Assembly (NCBI GenBank): GCA_021229015.1
Contig: CM037788.1
Location: 53,213,360-53,277,359, forward strand
Length of the DNA stretch: 64,000 bases
From: Solen grandis
Lineage: Eukaryota > Mollusca > Bivalvia > Adapedonta > Solenidae
Direction of reading: 5' to 3'
In this document: piece by piece, positions 9,480-22,330 of the stretch
How positions within the stretch are numbered: position 1 is the first letter of the stretch
Layout: each line of letters starts with the position of its first letter
Notes under the pieces: model-generated
Seen by the model: the letters and a program-made list of their open reading frames with translations, nothing else
Databases searched by the model: none
Told to the model about the DNA's origin: nothing
Translations under genes and position numbers: made by a program

Positions 9480-12120
9480 TGTTTTTTTTTTCACTCCAAA
9501 AATTTCCAAAGAGACTTCCTTGTTTTTTTTGTCCCGGGCTCTTTTTCCCCCCCGATTTTCCCCATAGTATTTCCCGTTTTTAAAAGGGCTTTTTTCCTCA
9601 TCCCGGATGTTTACATTGTGCGCTTTTTTTTGGAAAATTAAAAATTACATTTTTTTGTTGGAATAATTTGGCTGCCCCCCAATTTACAAATATCGAAATT
9701 GTGATTAATTGTACAGTACGCTCCGCTATTTTTGCGGACTGCTTTTTTTCGCCGTTTTGACCAAAAATATCTCGGTCGATTTTTTGGACCCCCAAAAATA
9801 TATCGCGTTTTTTGCATAGGTTTACCGCGAAACTAATTATCCCCTTTTCTTTATTCTATGTGAAATTTTTAAAAGAGTTTTCCCCCCCCGGTTTCAGTAT
9901 TTAACATGCTATTTGCACTGAAAACGCGGAATTTATAAAAAATTTTTAAAAACCCCCGGGGTGGTAAGCTATTTGTTTTTTGGGGGGAAAGTTTGGTTTT
10001 GATTACGGAAAAATCCGATTGTTAATGTTTTCGGCAACAAATTGCAGGTTTGTGGTATAATTACCCAACCCCATTTAATAAAAGCATTTAATTGGTATGG
10101 ACATTTAAATTTCCCAAGCAATACCCCCCGAAAAAATTTTACACAAAAAATTGTCTTAAAATCCACTACAAAACCCCTTTGTAAATGGTATTTTTGTTTA
10201 TTAAGCTTTTGGGGTACATAATTTTACCATTGAAATTTAAAAAATCCCGGAAAAATACCAATCCCTTTTTTGCCCGGAAGTAAACAATAAATGAAAAATT
10301 AGTCAGCGTTACCGGTTTTAATTTTTTTTTCATTTTAAAAATTAACAGGGCTCCTCATACGATAAAATCAATTAATAAAATTCACCCTTTAGCTTAAAAT
10401 TTTTAAAAATTTTTGCGATGAATTGGTTTGTGGAATTGGGGAATTTTTCCAAAAAACCGACAAATTTTTTTGACAAACAAATTTAACGGCGTATAATTTA
10501 TTTTAATTAGATAAAAAGCCCAAGATTTTCGTTAAAAACCGGGTTCACATCACCAAAAAACCCCGTTTTTTCACCCAAAATGCTCTCCTGAATCTGAATC
10601 AATTTGGGAGTTTTGTGCAAAAAAAAAAAAAAAGAATCAATGATTATGGAATTATTAAAAAAAAATTTAAATAAAAAAGTCTATAAATAAAATAATGTTT
10701 AATTTTTTTTATATTAGGGTTTTTCAAGAAATTTTTCGACTATCACAAAGAAAAAACATTATAGCATTTCTCAAAAAAACCCTTAAAAATTTCGCCCCAT
10801 CCACTATTATTTTGGCGGGGTTTTTTTTGGGCTTTGGGCCCCAAAACCGCAAATAATTTTTGGGCCGGAAAATTTAAATTGTAAATTTAAAATTTAAAAA
10901 AAAAAAAAAAAAAAATTTTATTAAAAAAAAGTTCATGCCCCAAAAATTTTTTTTTGTTTTTAAACTTAGTTTTTTAATTAAAATTATCAAATTTTTTAAC
11001 CCTTTTTGCCCCCATTTATTTGGTTTTCGACTGCCCTTAAAAAAAACAAAAAAATCGGGGATGAAAGTGGAGTCGAATCGAAATCAGAATTTTTTTTTTT
11101 TAGAAAGCAAACCTTTTAACATAAATTAAAAAAAAAAATAAATTTTTTAAATAAAAAACGTTTTTTTTGCCCTTTCTTTAAAAAATTTGTTTTCCGGAAA
11201 CAAAAATTAATTTTTAAATTAAAATTTTTTTTCAAAACAGGACATTTTAAAGTAGATGGGGCCCTTTTTGGGTTTTTGAATTTGACCCATTTTTCCCCAT
11301 TCCCTTTTTAAGGGTTTAAGAGTATTTACATAAAATATTTTGCATTTTTGTCCCCGAAAAGTCATTAATTTTTATTTAAATGTAAAAGGGGAAAATTCAA
11401 CTAAGGGGACCTCATTAAATCTCTGTTTGGGTTTGCAGAATGTAAAAGTAATTAAAAAACCTTTTCTTTTATTATTAAAGTTTTTTAAAATAGTTTTAAA
11501 ACAAAATGTCTGTTTTAAAAACATTTTTAAATTTTTAAAAAATTTATATGGTCGAAAGAAAAATAGGTTGGCTAAAGATGTTTAAAAAAACAGTTTTTTC
11601 AAAATGAACAATGGGGGCGCGGCAAAAAGTAAAAATATTATCGGGAAAAAACTTACTTAAAAAAAGGCAAAAAAAAAGTGGGTTTTTTGCTTTTTAACAG
11701 GGGAAGGGAAAAAAAGTCACAAGGGCTTTTTGGTAAAAAAATATTAATTTCCCGTTTTGGGAAAAATTTAAAATTCTTTTTTTTTTGGGGAAAAAATTTC
11801 TGATAAAAAATTTGGGGAAATTAAAAAGGTTTTTTTTTAATTGGGAAGTTTTACCGGAAATATCGGGCCTTTTTAGTTTATTAATTTTAAAGGAAAAAAA
11901 CCCTGTCAGGAGATGTTTTTTTTAAAGCCCCAAATTGTTAACCCAAAAAGGGGTTGGAGGGTTTTATTTTAATGCCCACCCTTTTAGCATGGGTTTTGCT
12001 AAGGGGGAGTTTAAAATTTAAAAAAATCCAAAAAAACCTCTGCAAATTAGGCCAAACTTTTTGTTCAAATTTTTTTCAAAAAAAAAAATCTTTCCTTTAG
12101 ATTAAATATGTGTAAATGAC
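9480..12120. other. Low-complexity, homopolymer-rich block; probable low-quality consensus
   Basis: Runs of all four bases are strongly over-represented (cccccc, ggggg, long a and t). Neighbouring clean sequence and repeat copies lack this. Short open frames here are rich in Phe, Lys, Pro and Gly as a by-product. I see no gene. Treat the base calls with caution. Confidence 0.6.
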
Positions 12121-12439
12121 TAAAAAAAGAGATATAGAGAAAATCATCAGGTAATATAGATTCATGCCCCTGTATATACGTCTGGTCCTACTTAATGTAC
12201 CTCCAGGATCATGCGCTATCCATGTGCCCTCCGGATTCTATCACGAAAAACCGTTTTATCACATGTTGTATAGGTATGAAATTTCAACAGTAGCTTTACA
12301 ATAATACTTTATTTTGTGTGCAAATTTAAATTTTTAAATTTTGTGTTTTTGTTGCTAAAATCCCTTTTCAAAAATGGATTTCCCTCGAGTTGTATTGCCA
12401 CTTCAATTTCCGTCCCGTATGTGGACTAAACGCTCCCCT

Positions 12440-12690
12440 GTATGAAAAGAAATTGACAAGGTATTTGATTATTTGTATGTTTACCTTTCTATTCAAAGTT
12501 AAGAAATGCTCTGGGAGGAAACCTAATCACCATCATACAAAATATGTGTGAACTACTTTATGTAAATTACATACAAATTGGAGTTTCTAATGCGAAGTGC
12601 TACTTTTTTCTTTCACGGAGTAGATCTTCATGCATGTAAAATGGGTTGCTGTTTGATAAATATGGTAACGGATTTTGTTCAAGCTTAAAA
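12440..12690 (+). repeat. 640-bp interspersed repeat, partial copy 2
   Basis: Matches 6485-6730: aaattgacaaggtatttgat, agttaagaaatgctctggga, ggagtagatcttcatgcatg and atgggttgctgtt. Confidence 0.7.
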
Positions 12691-13967
12691 TGGATGTTTC
12701 TGTTTGAGAAAGGAGGACTCGATCTAGATTGTGTGCAGTAAGGAAATTCATTTCAATAAAGGTGAAGTCCTGAGATTTGGACTAAATTGGACTTGTCTAG
12801 ATTGGGGATGAGATCCAATTTGATTGACAGGTTCATAACCACTTGAAGATCCTGCATTAAAAGATTAGGAATGAGATGGAGAAGCAACCAGCAGACTATG
12901 CGAAATCTTTTCCTTCTTCACAGGACATTGCGACAGGTAAACACAAATTTTTTACCTGTCGCAACAAATGTTTACCTGTCGCAGCAACTTTTACTTGCTG
13001 CAACATATTTTTACATGTTGCAATGTTTTAAACAGTATTTAGTAAGAACATTTTGATATCTTGATTTCAGTCTCTTTATTGCAAGTATTATCACTTAATA
13101 TAATGAATATTCATTCATTTTTGGCTATTTTTATATTATCTCTGTTTTACATATACACTGTCCTAATCAGCTATTCAAAACTCACAAACGTCAAAATGAA
13201 AGACCTGCAAAATAAGTACATATAGAGGAATAAACCCTACCCCATTTTTTAAAAAAAATAAAGTTCTGTAAGTTGTGTGACCATAATGAGGAAATATCCC
13301 TAAAATGTCTGTTATTGTCAGGAGCTCTCTTCTTTGGTTCGTTGCTAGAACTAGCAGGCAATTTTCGACCCGGCATCTAGAATTAACTATTTACGATAAT
13401 GAATATTGAAATGATAAAAATTGAACCTGATAATAAATTAAAACGAGTATGACCTTGTTAATTGATTATGGAAAGCGAATAAAAAGAAAAAAACAATCTT
13501 TCGTGAATGCATCGTCTGCCATGGTGTTGATTGTTGACCGATAAAGACAGAGTTTTCCACATGGTATATTAATAGCGGGGAACCAATTCGCAATCGTTAC
13601 TGCTTGGCCATCTCAGACAGCGGATAATCATTACATAATCGCTAAAAATAGCAAAGGAAACTGTTTTTTGAAGAAAGTGAAAGTAATTTTCCAAAAATGA
13701 AACGGTGGCTGTATGGATTTTTTTCATCAGACATTGTGTCCGACAATAACAGACGCTTTCGACGGTCAAAATGGAAATATACCGGACATGTCCGACTGAC
13801 CGACAGACATTCGCATTGACTGAACCAGTTGTTGAAATACTGGAGTAGACGAGGGCCTTGAATGTGAATCTTGTCTGCTATACCCTAATGATTTTGGTAC
13901 ATATCCTAGGGGATGTAGAAAGGCGAAGGTACTTCTGTGAGGAAGGGTTTATATAGGGATATGAAAA
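12691..13967. other. Unassigned interval
   Basis: I see no gene. A small set of imperfect 20-bp repeats at 12928-13028 alternates ttacctgtcgcaacaaa with ttgctgcaacat-like variants and includes a gacaggtaaa/tttacctgtc hairpin. The rest appears single-copy in this window. Confidence 0.45.
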
Positions 13968-13970
13968 CAA

Positions 13971-15533
13971 GAGGGCCATGATGGCCTGAATCGCTCACCT
14001 GAGTACCTTTGCTTCAATGATGTCAAGGTTTTTAAAAGACAAGGATTCTGATATAACTTAATCTAAAACATTTTACCCTGACAATACTACACACCAAATA
14101 TCTAAGCAATGGGCCATGTGGTTTCAGAGAAGACTTGGGCGCAGGTCATTTATCCCCGTGGGGCCAAGACTTTGAAAATCTTTGTAATGAAACCATTAGA
14201 TGCTAGTAAATACCAAAAATCTTAGCTCTAGGCCTTATTGATTCATAGAAGAAGATTTTTAAGATTTTCCTATTTAACTCTATGTAAAACAAGTGCCCCC
14301 TGGTGGGGGGTCATTTATCACCATTGGGCTATGATTTGTACAATCTTGGTAGTGGCCCATAAGTGATGCTACAAAACCAAATATCTAAGCTCTAGGCTTA
14401 TGGATTCATAGAAGAAGATTTTTTAAGTTTTCCTATATAACTCATGTAAAACAAGTGCCCCCTGGTGGGGGGTCATTTATCACCTTTAGGGCTATGATTT
14501 GTACAACCTTGGTAGTGGCCCATAAGATGATGCTTCATACCAAATATATAAGCTCTAGGCCTTAGCATTCAGGGAAAGAAGATTTTTTCGATTTTCTATT
14601 TTAACTCTATGTAAAACAAGTGAACCCTGGTGCGGGGTCATTTATCACCATAGGGCTATGATTTGTACAATCTTGGTAGTGGCCAAAAGATGATGCACAT
14701 ACCAAATATCTAAGCTCTAGGCCTTATGGATTCATAAAAGAAGATTTTTTAGTTTTCCCTTATAACCCCATGTAAAACAAGTGACCCTGGTGCGGGATCA
14801 TTTATCCCCATAGGGCTATGATTTGTACAATCTTGGTAGTGGCCCATAAGTGATGCTCATACAAAATATCTAAGCTCTAGGCCTTATGCATTCATGGAAG
14901 AAGATTTCATACAAAATTATCTAAGCTCTAGGCCTTATGCATTCATGGAAGAAGTTTTTTCTATATAACTCTATGTAAAAAAAGTGCCCCCTGGTGCGGG
15001 GTCATTTTCCCCATAGGGCTATGATTTGTACAATCTTGGTAGGGGCCCAATAAGATGATGCACATACCAAATCAAAAGGCTGGGCCTTGGGGTTTTCGGA
15101 GAAGAAGATTTTTTCAAGTTTTTCCTACATTAGCCTATGTGAAATTCAAGTGACCCCTGGGGGGGGGCCCAATTTTGACCCCAGGGTCATAATTTTACAA
15201 TCCTGGTAGAGAGTCATAAGATCATGTACATACCAAAATCAAAAGGCTAGGCCTTGTGGTTTCAGAGAAGAAGATTTTTTAAATTTTCATTTTTAAAATC
15301 TATTTTTGCTCCTTTGACCAAATTTTATGCGATGGACCAGAACCTTTTTATACAATTTTAGTAGAGCTTCATCCAAGGAACATTCCTGCAAAATATTTTT
15401 CAAATTGGCCAACCCGTTTAGGAGGAGATGTTGTTTGAAGCAATTGTTGACCCCGGGAAACGCACGGACGCAGGACCCCGGACAAAAGGCGATCAGAAAA
15501 GTCACCTTGAGCACGTTGTGCTCATGTGAGCTA
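13971..15533 (+). repeat. Pearl-like element with about 180-bp tandem core
   Basis: Head module acaagagggccatgatggcc, tgaatcgctcacctga. Then come about seven units with taagctctaggccttatgga, ttcatagaagaagatttttt, gtaaaacaagtgccccctgg and tgatttgtacaatcttggta. The end is gacgcaggaccccggacaaa followed by a hairpin tail (caccttgagcacgttgtgct, catgtgagctaaaaa). The core family recurs in the opposite orientation at 63200-64000. Confidence 0.75.
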
Positions 15534-15930
15534 AAAAGGGGCATCTGTAAAATCCAGGGAAACAGCCCATGAAAAGGATGATGCACTGTGGAGCAGAAGG
15601 AAGCTGAAGTTTCCATCTTGAAATACTCCTTTGCAATGAAAGTGTTTAGACGAGATAGGTCTATAACCCGGGCTCCAGGCGCCATCTTTCTTTGGGGAAA
15701 TAGAAAAGGGCGGCTGTAAAACCTTGTGACTTTTGTTTTGAACCCTTTCTACTGCGTCTTTGGTGATGATTTGAGAGACAGCTTCCCGCAGTTTGTGATG
15801 AAAGAATCTGATACCCTTGACTGTCAATGGAAATGATCCACCTATGTGTGGTTAGACTTTCCCCTTTTTTTGACAGAGATTGGGATTTAAAAATTTTTTG
15901 TAATGGGATTACGTCCAATGGTTGGAAAAA
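15534..15930 (-). pseudogene. Reverse-transcriptase fragment (DIRS/Ty3-like), frameshifted
   Basis: Overlapping minus-strand open frames carry pieces typical of the reverse-transcriptase fingers and palm of DIRS- or Ty3-like retrotransposons. One frame has SPKKDGAW, a second has VIDLSRLNTFIAKEYFKMET and a third has WAVSLDFTDA. The pieces are in order but in different frames, so at least two indels are present. The fragment ends exactly where the pearl-like tail begins (15533), so the rest of the domain, including the catalytic YxDD box, is missing. The family call rests on these motifs only. Confidence 0.6.
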
Positions 15931-16077
15931 TTAATGGGCACTTACAAATTTCTATTTCAAAAAAAATGGGAACTTGGAAATTTAACTTTATTTACCCTTT
16001 AAAGTTTTAAACTCAGTCAAATAAACAATAAAATAAACAATAAAACATGGAACAGGTCATAAAAAGGTATAGGCTTT

Positions 16078-17232
16078 TTAGCTCACCTGAGCATAGCTCA
16101 AGGTGAGCCTTGGGATAACTTGATTGTCCGTCTGCCCTCGTCCGTCAACAATTTGTGTTTACACACTAGAGGCCACAATTCTGATCCAATCTTCCCCAAA
16201 CTTGGTCAGAATGTTTGTCTTGATGATATCTTGAAACCCCTTTTGAAAATGTGTCAGGTTGGATCAAAAAGTAGGTCAATAGGTCAAATCTTAGAAAAAT
16301 CTTGTTTACACACTAGAGGCCACAAATTTTTTTCCAATCTTCCTCAAACTTGGTCAGAATGTTTGTCTTGATGATATCTTTTAACCCTTTCGAAATGGGT
16401 CAGGTTGATCAAAAAGTAGGTCAGTAGGTCAAATCTTAGAAAAAACTTGTTTAAACACTGAGGCCATTCTGATCCAATCTTCCTCAAACTTGGTCCCGAA
16501 TGTTTTTGTCTTGATGATATCTTGAACCCTTTCGAAAATGGGTCAGGTGGATCAAAAGTAGGTCAGTAGGTCAAATCTTAGAAAAATCTTGTTTACACAC
16601 TAGAGGTCACAATTCTGATCCAATCTTCCCCAAACTTGGTCAAAAATGTTTGTCTTGATGATATCTTGAACCCTTTCGAAAATGGGTCAGGTTGGATCAA
16701 AAGTAGGTCAGTAGGTCAAAAAATTTAGAAAAATCTTGTTTAACACTTGAGGCTACAATTTTAATCCAATCTTCCTACACTTGCTCAGAATGTTTGTCTT
16801 GATGATATCTTGAACCCTTTCGAAAATGGGCAGGGCCGGACCAAAAAGTAGGTCAATAGGTCAAATCTTAGAAAATCTTGTTTCACACTAAGGCCACAGT
16901 TTTGATGCAATCTTCCTCAAACTTGGTCAGATTGTTTGTCATGATGATATCTCAAACCAGTTTGAAAAAGGGTGAGGTGGATAGAAATGTAGGTCAGTAG
17001 GTCAAATCTTAGAAAAAAACTTGTTTTTACTCTGAGGGCAACATTTTTTGGGCCCAAAATCCTCAAACTTTGGCAGAATGTTTGTCTGATGATATCTTTT
17101 GTGGATGGGGTCAGAAAATTCCTGAAATTGTTTCACCTCATCATCTTAATTCTAAAGCAATCTGTTTTGTACAGGCAATGATTTATACTTTTTTCAGGTT
17201 AGCGATTAGGGCCATCTTGGCCTCTTGTTTTC
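16078..17232 (-). repeat. Pearl-like element with 146-bp core, opposite orientation
   Basis: Begins ttagctcacctgagcatagc, tcaaggtgagc (the hairpin end) and then gattgtccgtctgccctcgt. It continues with about six core units (cttggtcagaatgtttgtct, tgatgatatcttgaaccctt) and ends attagggccatcttggcctc, ttgttttc, which is the reverse of the head module. It is the reverse counterpart of 119-1327. Later units show homopolymer-type damage. Confidence 0.75.
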
Positions 17233-19379
17233 TTCCATGCAGTATTTCTTTTCGGTGGAATGTTTTGAATGACCAAAAATTTTCAAGGTGAATGTTATTG
17301 ATTTTGAAAATTCAGTGCAGTTCTCCGTAAAAGGCATCCAGAACGGATGTTAAAAAATGCTTTCAGCTCGCTAAATGCATACGGTAATTGGAATATTTGC
17401 GATAAAATTCTTTAATTAATCATAAACAATTCCCGAAAATTGAGTTTTTACACAATGAAGTGTAAATTCGATAACTAATTTTCCGTTTTAAACCCGAATA
17501 TAAAAGCCAGAGTTTTATCCCTTTACCCTGGAATGACGTTTTGGTTACCCGGGTTTCATTGACTAAATTTACAATTTCTTTAAATCAATTTGTTTGGGGT
17601 TTTTTGGCCCTTTTAAATGTAAAAGATGGCAAGAACGGTTTTGGGCGTAGAAAGGGCCCCCCTAGGGTTGAAGTTTCTTTTCTGCAAAAGGGGAAAAGAG
17701 GAAGAAGGGTTTGGGGTTTACATTTGATGGGGTAGGAGGTCTGTAACTTTGGGCCCCTGTTTTTGTGGGGCCTTGGGCTGATGGCGAGAAAACCCTTTAC
17801 AAGAAGTTTGGGGCCTTGTTAAGAGGTTGCTTCCCAGAAGCGATAAGTTTTTTCAAGAATTTTGAAGGGGATGGGCAAAAACCCCTATGTATTTTCCCTC
17901 TTTAAAAAATTTGCAACTTCAGAGTAAACCCCCAAAAAAATTAGGACCCATTAGGGGAGCTCTTTTATTTTCCCCCTTGTAAAAGAAAAAGTAGAATTTT
18001 GCGGGGGAATCAACAGGGAACCCCTGCAAGCTAAGTATTCGGGGTGGCTTCCCCACAAGCAGAGTTTTTGGGTGTTTTAGAAATCCAGTAGAATCTTGGG
18101 GGAGGGGGGAAAAGGGCTCTTTTTTCCAGGAGAAGGGACATTGACCAAAAAGTGTGATGAGGGCAATCCCAACCGCCTGCCTGACAAAATGTTCTCTCAA
18201 GTGTCTTAAGGCAACAGACACAAATTTAAAGGGAAAACAAACATATTGAGGGGCCTTAAGCGGGCCCAAAAAAAGGGGCCCAGATGAACGAATTCATAGT
18301 AGTTTCTTGGTCCGTTTTAAGTCCGGGGCAAAAAAAAGTGGACAGTCGTGTTTAAATCTTCAAATTTTCCCAAAATTTTTGTTAGTAACAAATTAAAGCC
18401 AAAAATAATTTTTGTCAAAATTGCCCTGTCTGGCCAATTAAAAAAATTTTTGAAAATTTTAGCGGCATTTTTAGTAAACCACTTTCATCACGGTTTGTGT
18501 TTTCAGAACGGGGCACAATTCCCAAAAGTTAAAGGGTTTAATCTTGGCTTAAAATGATTTTTCTTCATCTTACTTTTCATTTTATAATGTTTCGAAAGTT
18601 TTGTTTATAAAAAAGTAAAATTTTTTTAAATCGAAGTCTTGGGACAAGCTGGAAACTTCAAAAATAAGATTAATCGGATTAAAAATTCTGATAAAAATTT
18701 CAGTTATGAGTGTGCTGTTCGTTTTCATTCCGGGAATTTTGGGGAAAATATTATGTGTAAAAAGATTATTGGGTGATGTTTATACTATTTGCAGTTAAAA
18801 AAAAGAAATAAAAATATTCAGATCATTGATGCTTTGGTAACATAATCATTCTCCTGTCAAACAATGATCTTTTTTTACGTCCATCTGCTGCTTCGGGTAG
18901 TTCGGTGCGGGCGAACACGTGTAGGGAAATATATAAAGATTGCCGGTTTATCTGTGGCAGTGCTTTTTTGCAATGTCAGATATGATTAGCGATAATCTAC
19001 GTTCCCGTGGAAGACCTTGCCCAACCCAAAACTTGAAAAAAAAGGTGTAAAAAAAAAACTTGCTGAGCCATCACTCAGGTGCCTCCCCAAAATAAACTTG
19101 GTTACTGACCCGGTTATTTATAATAAGGGCAAAATTAGTTAAGAAAATTATGAAATTTTACTTAAAAATAAAAATTGAAAAATGAATAATTGCGACCTCA
19201 GGCGGGATTTTTATTTGAAAAAACTTTTAAAAAAACCAAATAGCTAAAAATTGGATTAAACATTTTTTTTTAGTTTAAAAAAAGAAAAGGGAAAAAAATT
19301 GGGACCAAAAATAAACTTTAAAATGGCAAAAAATTCGGTTTAATGTGTTCCTTTTGGTAGGTTCTACTGTACTTATTTT
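17233..19379. other. Homopolymer-rich block with no recognisable gene
   Basis: Runs such as aaaaaaaa, ggggg and cccccc dominate from about 17.5 kb. Open frames up to 116 codons exist but their content follows the runs. I see no domain. Confidence 0.5.
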
Positions 19380-20767
19380 AACAAGAGGCCCTGTTGGCCC
19401 CTAAAAACGCTCACCTGAGTTAAATAGGTTGACCCCAAAGGGAAATTGACCCAAATTTTTTTTAAAATCTGGCCCGTGTTTTGAAGAAGTGATTTTTAAA
19501 AATACCCTACTTTTTTTTTTTTTTGCTATGGCAACCAGGGTTTTTTTGGATCAAGTTTATTTTAGAACTTTTGTGAAGGTTTACCCAAGGGATCATTCCC
19601 GCAAATTTAATCAAAATTGTCTGTGGTTTCAGAGAAAAAGTTGATTAAAGTTTTTCCCCAAAATACATAAAGGCAAATAAGCCCCCCCTGGGCCCTTTTT
19701 TTTGGATAGGAAATTTTGGGAACTTTGGTAGAGGTTGACCCCGAAACATCCTACCAATTTATTTTAAAATTGGCCGGGGTTTTAAGAAGATGATTTTTTA
19801 AAAATTTTTTTTTTTTTTTTTTTGTTGCCCCTGGCAACCAGAGTTTAATGGATCAAGTTTATTTTAGCAACTTTTGTGAAAGGGTTTACCCCAAGGGTAT
19901 CCCCGCCAAATTTAATAAATTTGTCTGGTTTCAGGGGATGTTTTTTAAAATTTTCCTTTTAATATAAGGCAAATAAGCCCGCCCTGGCGGCCCCTGTTTT
20001 TTTACGGATGGAATAATTTTTTCAATTTGTGAGGTGCCAAAAAAACATCTGTACCATTTATTTTAAATTGGCCCGTAGTTTTTAAAAAGTGTGTTTAAAG
20101 TTTTCATATTGTTTTTTTTTTGTTGCCATGGCAACCAGAGTTTATTGGATCAAGTTTATTTTAGCAAATTTTGTGAAGGTTGACCCAGGTCTCCCTCCAA
20201 GTTTTAATCAAATTCTGTGGTGGTTTAGAGGGGTGTTGTTTAAAGGGTTTCCCCATTTAATTTAGGCAAAAAAGGGCCCCCCCCCCTTTGGGGGCCGTTT
20301 TTTTACGGATCGGAATTTTTGCAATTGGGAGAGGGTTTACCCCGAAACTTTGTACCCCTTTATTTTAAAATTGGCCAGTTTTTTTTGAAGAAGGATTTTT
20401 AAAAATTTCATATTTTTTTTTTTTTTGTTTTCCCTGGGAACCCGAGTTCTTATGGTTAGTTTATTTTAGCAAATTTTGTGAAAGGGTTGACCCCAAAGGG
20501 TCATCCTGCCAAGTTTTAAAAAAATTTTGTCCAGTGGTTAAGAGGGGGATGTTTTTTAAAGGGTTTTTATTACATATAAGGAATAAGCCCGCCCCCGGTG
20601 GCCCTGTTTTTTTCGGATGGAATAATTTCAGCAATTTGGGAGAGGTTGACCAAGGAACATCTGTACCAATTATTTTGAAATCTGGCCCGTAGTTTTTGAA
20701 GGGGATGATTTTTAAAAATTTTCAAAATTTTTTTTCTTTTTTTGCCATGGAACCCGGAGGTTCCCTT
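19380..20767 (+). repeat. Pearl-like element with about 300-bp tandem units, damaged
   Basis: Head acaagaggccctgttggccc, ctaaaaacgctcacctgag. The landmark (tg)gcaaccagag recurs near 19530, 19833, 20130, 20436 and 20746 (about 300 bp). Each is followed by ggatcaagtttattttagca. The array runs into the N gap. Compared with the clean unit at 8688, many bases are replaced by a repeat of the neighbouring base. Confidence 0.7.
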
Positions 20768-20867
20768 NNNNNNNNNNNNNNNNNNNNNNNNNNNNNNNNN
20801 NNNNNNNNNNNNNNNNNNNNNNNNNNNNNNNNNNNNNNNNNNNNNNNNNNNNNNNNNNNNNNNNNNN
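20768..20867. other. 100-N scaffold gap
   Basis: Exactly 100 N, the conventional size for a gap of unknown length, lying inside a tandem array. Confidence 0.99.
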
Positions 20868-21118
20868 CATTGACTCAACGGATTTAGGTAGTTTAGGTAC
20901 ACATGTTTATGTCAATTAAAATGAAGGTCGAGTTTGACTTTGGGCAAAATTCATTTATTTTTTTACTCAGTCATGTCCCCCTATTCAACTTAGAACTCAC
21001 CCTTTCAACGACTCACCACAGGCTCAACAGGTTTAGATTATTTTTAGTACTCTTATTTTTTTTAAAGATTAAAGCCAGGTTAAACTTTCAGCAAAAACCG
21101 TATTTTTGACACAGTTAT
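20868..21118 (+). repeat. Two diverged tandem units
   Basis: gactcaacggatttaggtag ... gacttt-gggcaaaattcattta ... cagtcat is echoed by ggctcaacaggtttagatta ... aactttcagcaaaaaccgta ... cagttat about 150 bp later. Confidence 0.5.
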
Positions 21119-22100
21119 GGCGTTTTCAGCTTTGAATATGCTTAAAATACATTGTTTGATAAAACAGGCTTCGTCTTCTATATATCCTATGTTTCTCTCT
21201 TTGCTTAACTTCAAAAATAGCTCAAATATCGCTTCTTGTGCTGTTTTTGAAACACTTTGGCAAAATAGTACTCCTGCTGACCAACCTACCTACCTACCAC
21301 ATTTCAGGAAGTGTATGGTAATGGGTTAATGACAGGTGCTGCTGTATCAACGGGATTTACTGAACAAGTTGTTTTCCTTATCAAGCATACTAGAAAAGTC
21401 CTGTCCCACAATACCCCATAATCTACGGTAAACTCTGCTTTACCATGCACGTGCAACAGCGCTGTCTGCGAATTTCTTGTGATAAAGACATTTTCTCCCT
21501 CCATAGAGGGAAAGTGGGGACTTCTTATTTATAAAATATAAATATTTGATAAACCAGTATAACATGTTTAGGAACAGTTTATCGTCCTGTCGAAACAATC
21601 AATGCACTATGTAAATGTTGGAAAATGATACACAAAAAGAGGCGTGAAGAGCTATTTATGTGTACCTGTATGTGTTAATGAAAGTCATATGAATTGATGA
21701 AGTTTGTACATGTAGATTATGCGTGACAGCTGGTGGTGTTCAACACAAATGTCCAATAACTGCCTTGAATCCGCAATCATAGCTAGAGAAAAACATCTGC
21801 CATAACACATCTCTTGATACGTACGAAATAGCTTCTGTTGTCTCATATGATGAGTACGTTTGTGAAATCTTCTATAATTATTTAGAATCTGTGTATAATG
21901 ATTTTGAAGGTGTCACAGGTCTTTGGAATAATATAACTGACAATTTTTGGAGGTATGTATGTATGTGCATTTAAGTTGATCTGTTTTCATTTTTTAATTC
22001 GTTTTCACATCATTTATTCGGACTACTAACTATATTTATATAGAAAGAAAAACTTATCGTACACGTTATATTTTCAAAGTAAATTTTATTTATTTATATT
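21119..22100. other. Unassigned interval
   Basis: I see no gene. Open frames (up to 70 codons) match nothing I recognise. Confidence 0.45.
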
Positions 22101-22104
22101 CAAC

Positions 22105-22330
22105 TAGAAAAATTCTCGCGAAATCGCGGGAATGTTTTTTACTGTTTGGACTCGTCTGAACATATATGTATGTGCCGAATCACAGGATAGGGACCATGGG
22201 ATTCCTTGAGGCCTTGAAGGTGGCACTTGGCTGTGAAGCAGAGGGTTGTTGGTCCGATCCCCATTCGGATCGGGCACGGTCTCCGTGAAGAATGACTTAC
22301 AATTTCTTTCTGATGGTTTTTATCTTCCAC
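22105..22330 (-). repeat. Possible SINE-like segment with CG-rich palindrome
   Basis: Contains the near-palindrome attctcgcgaaatcgcggga at 22111. It also has gagggttgttggtccgatcc ccattcgg, which resembles a Pol III B box. Only weak support as a repeat. Confidence 0.3.

Noticed and set aside
17919..18269. 116-codon minus-strand open frame
   Set aside because: It lies in homopolymer-smeared sequence; its Phe/Pro/Lys content follows the runs.
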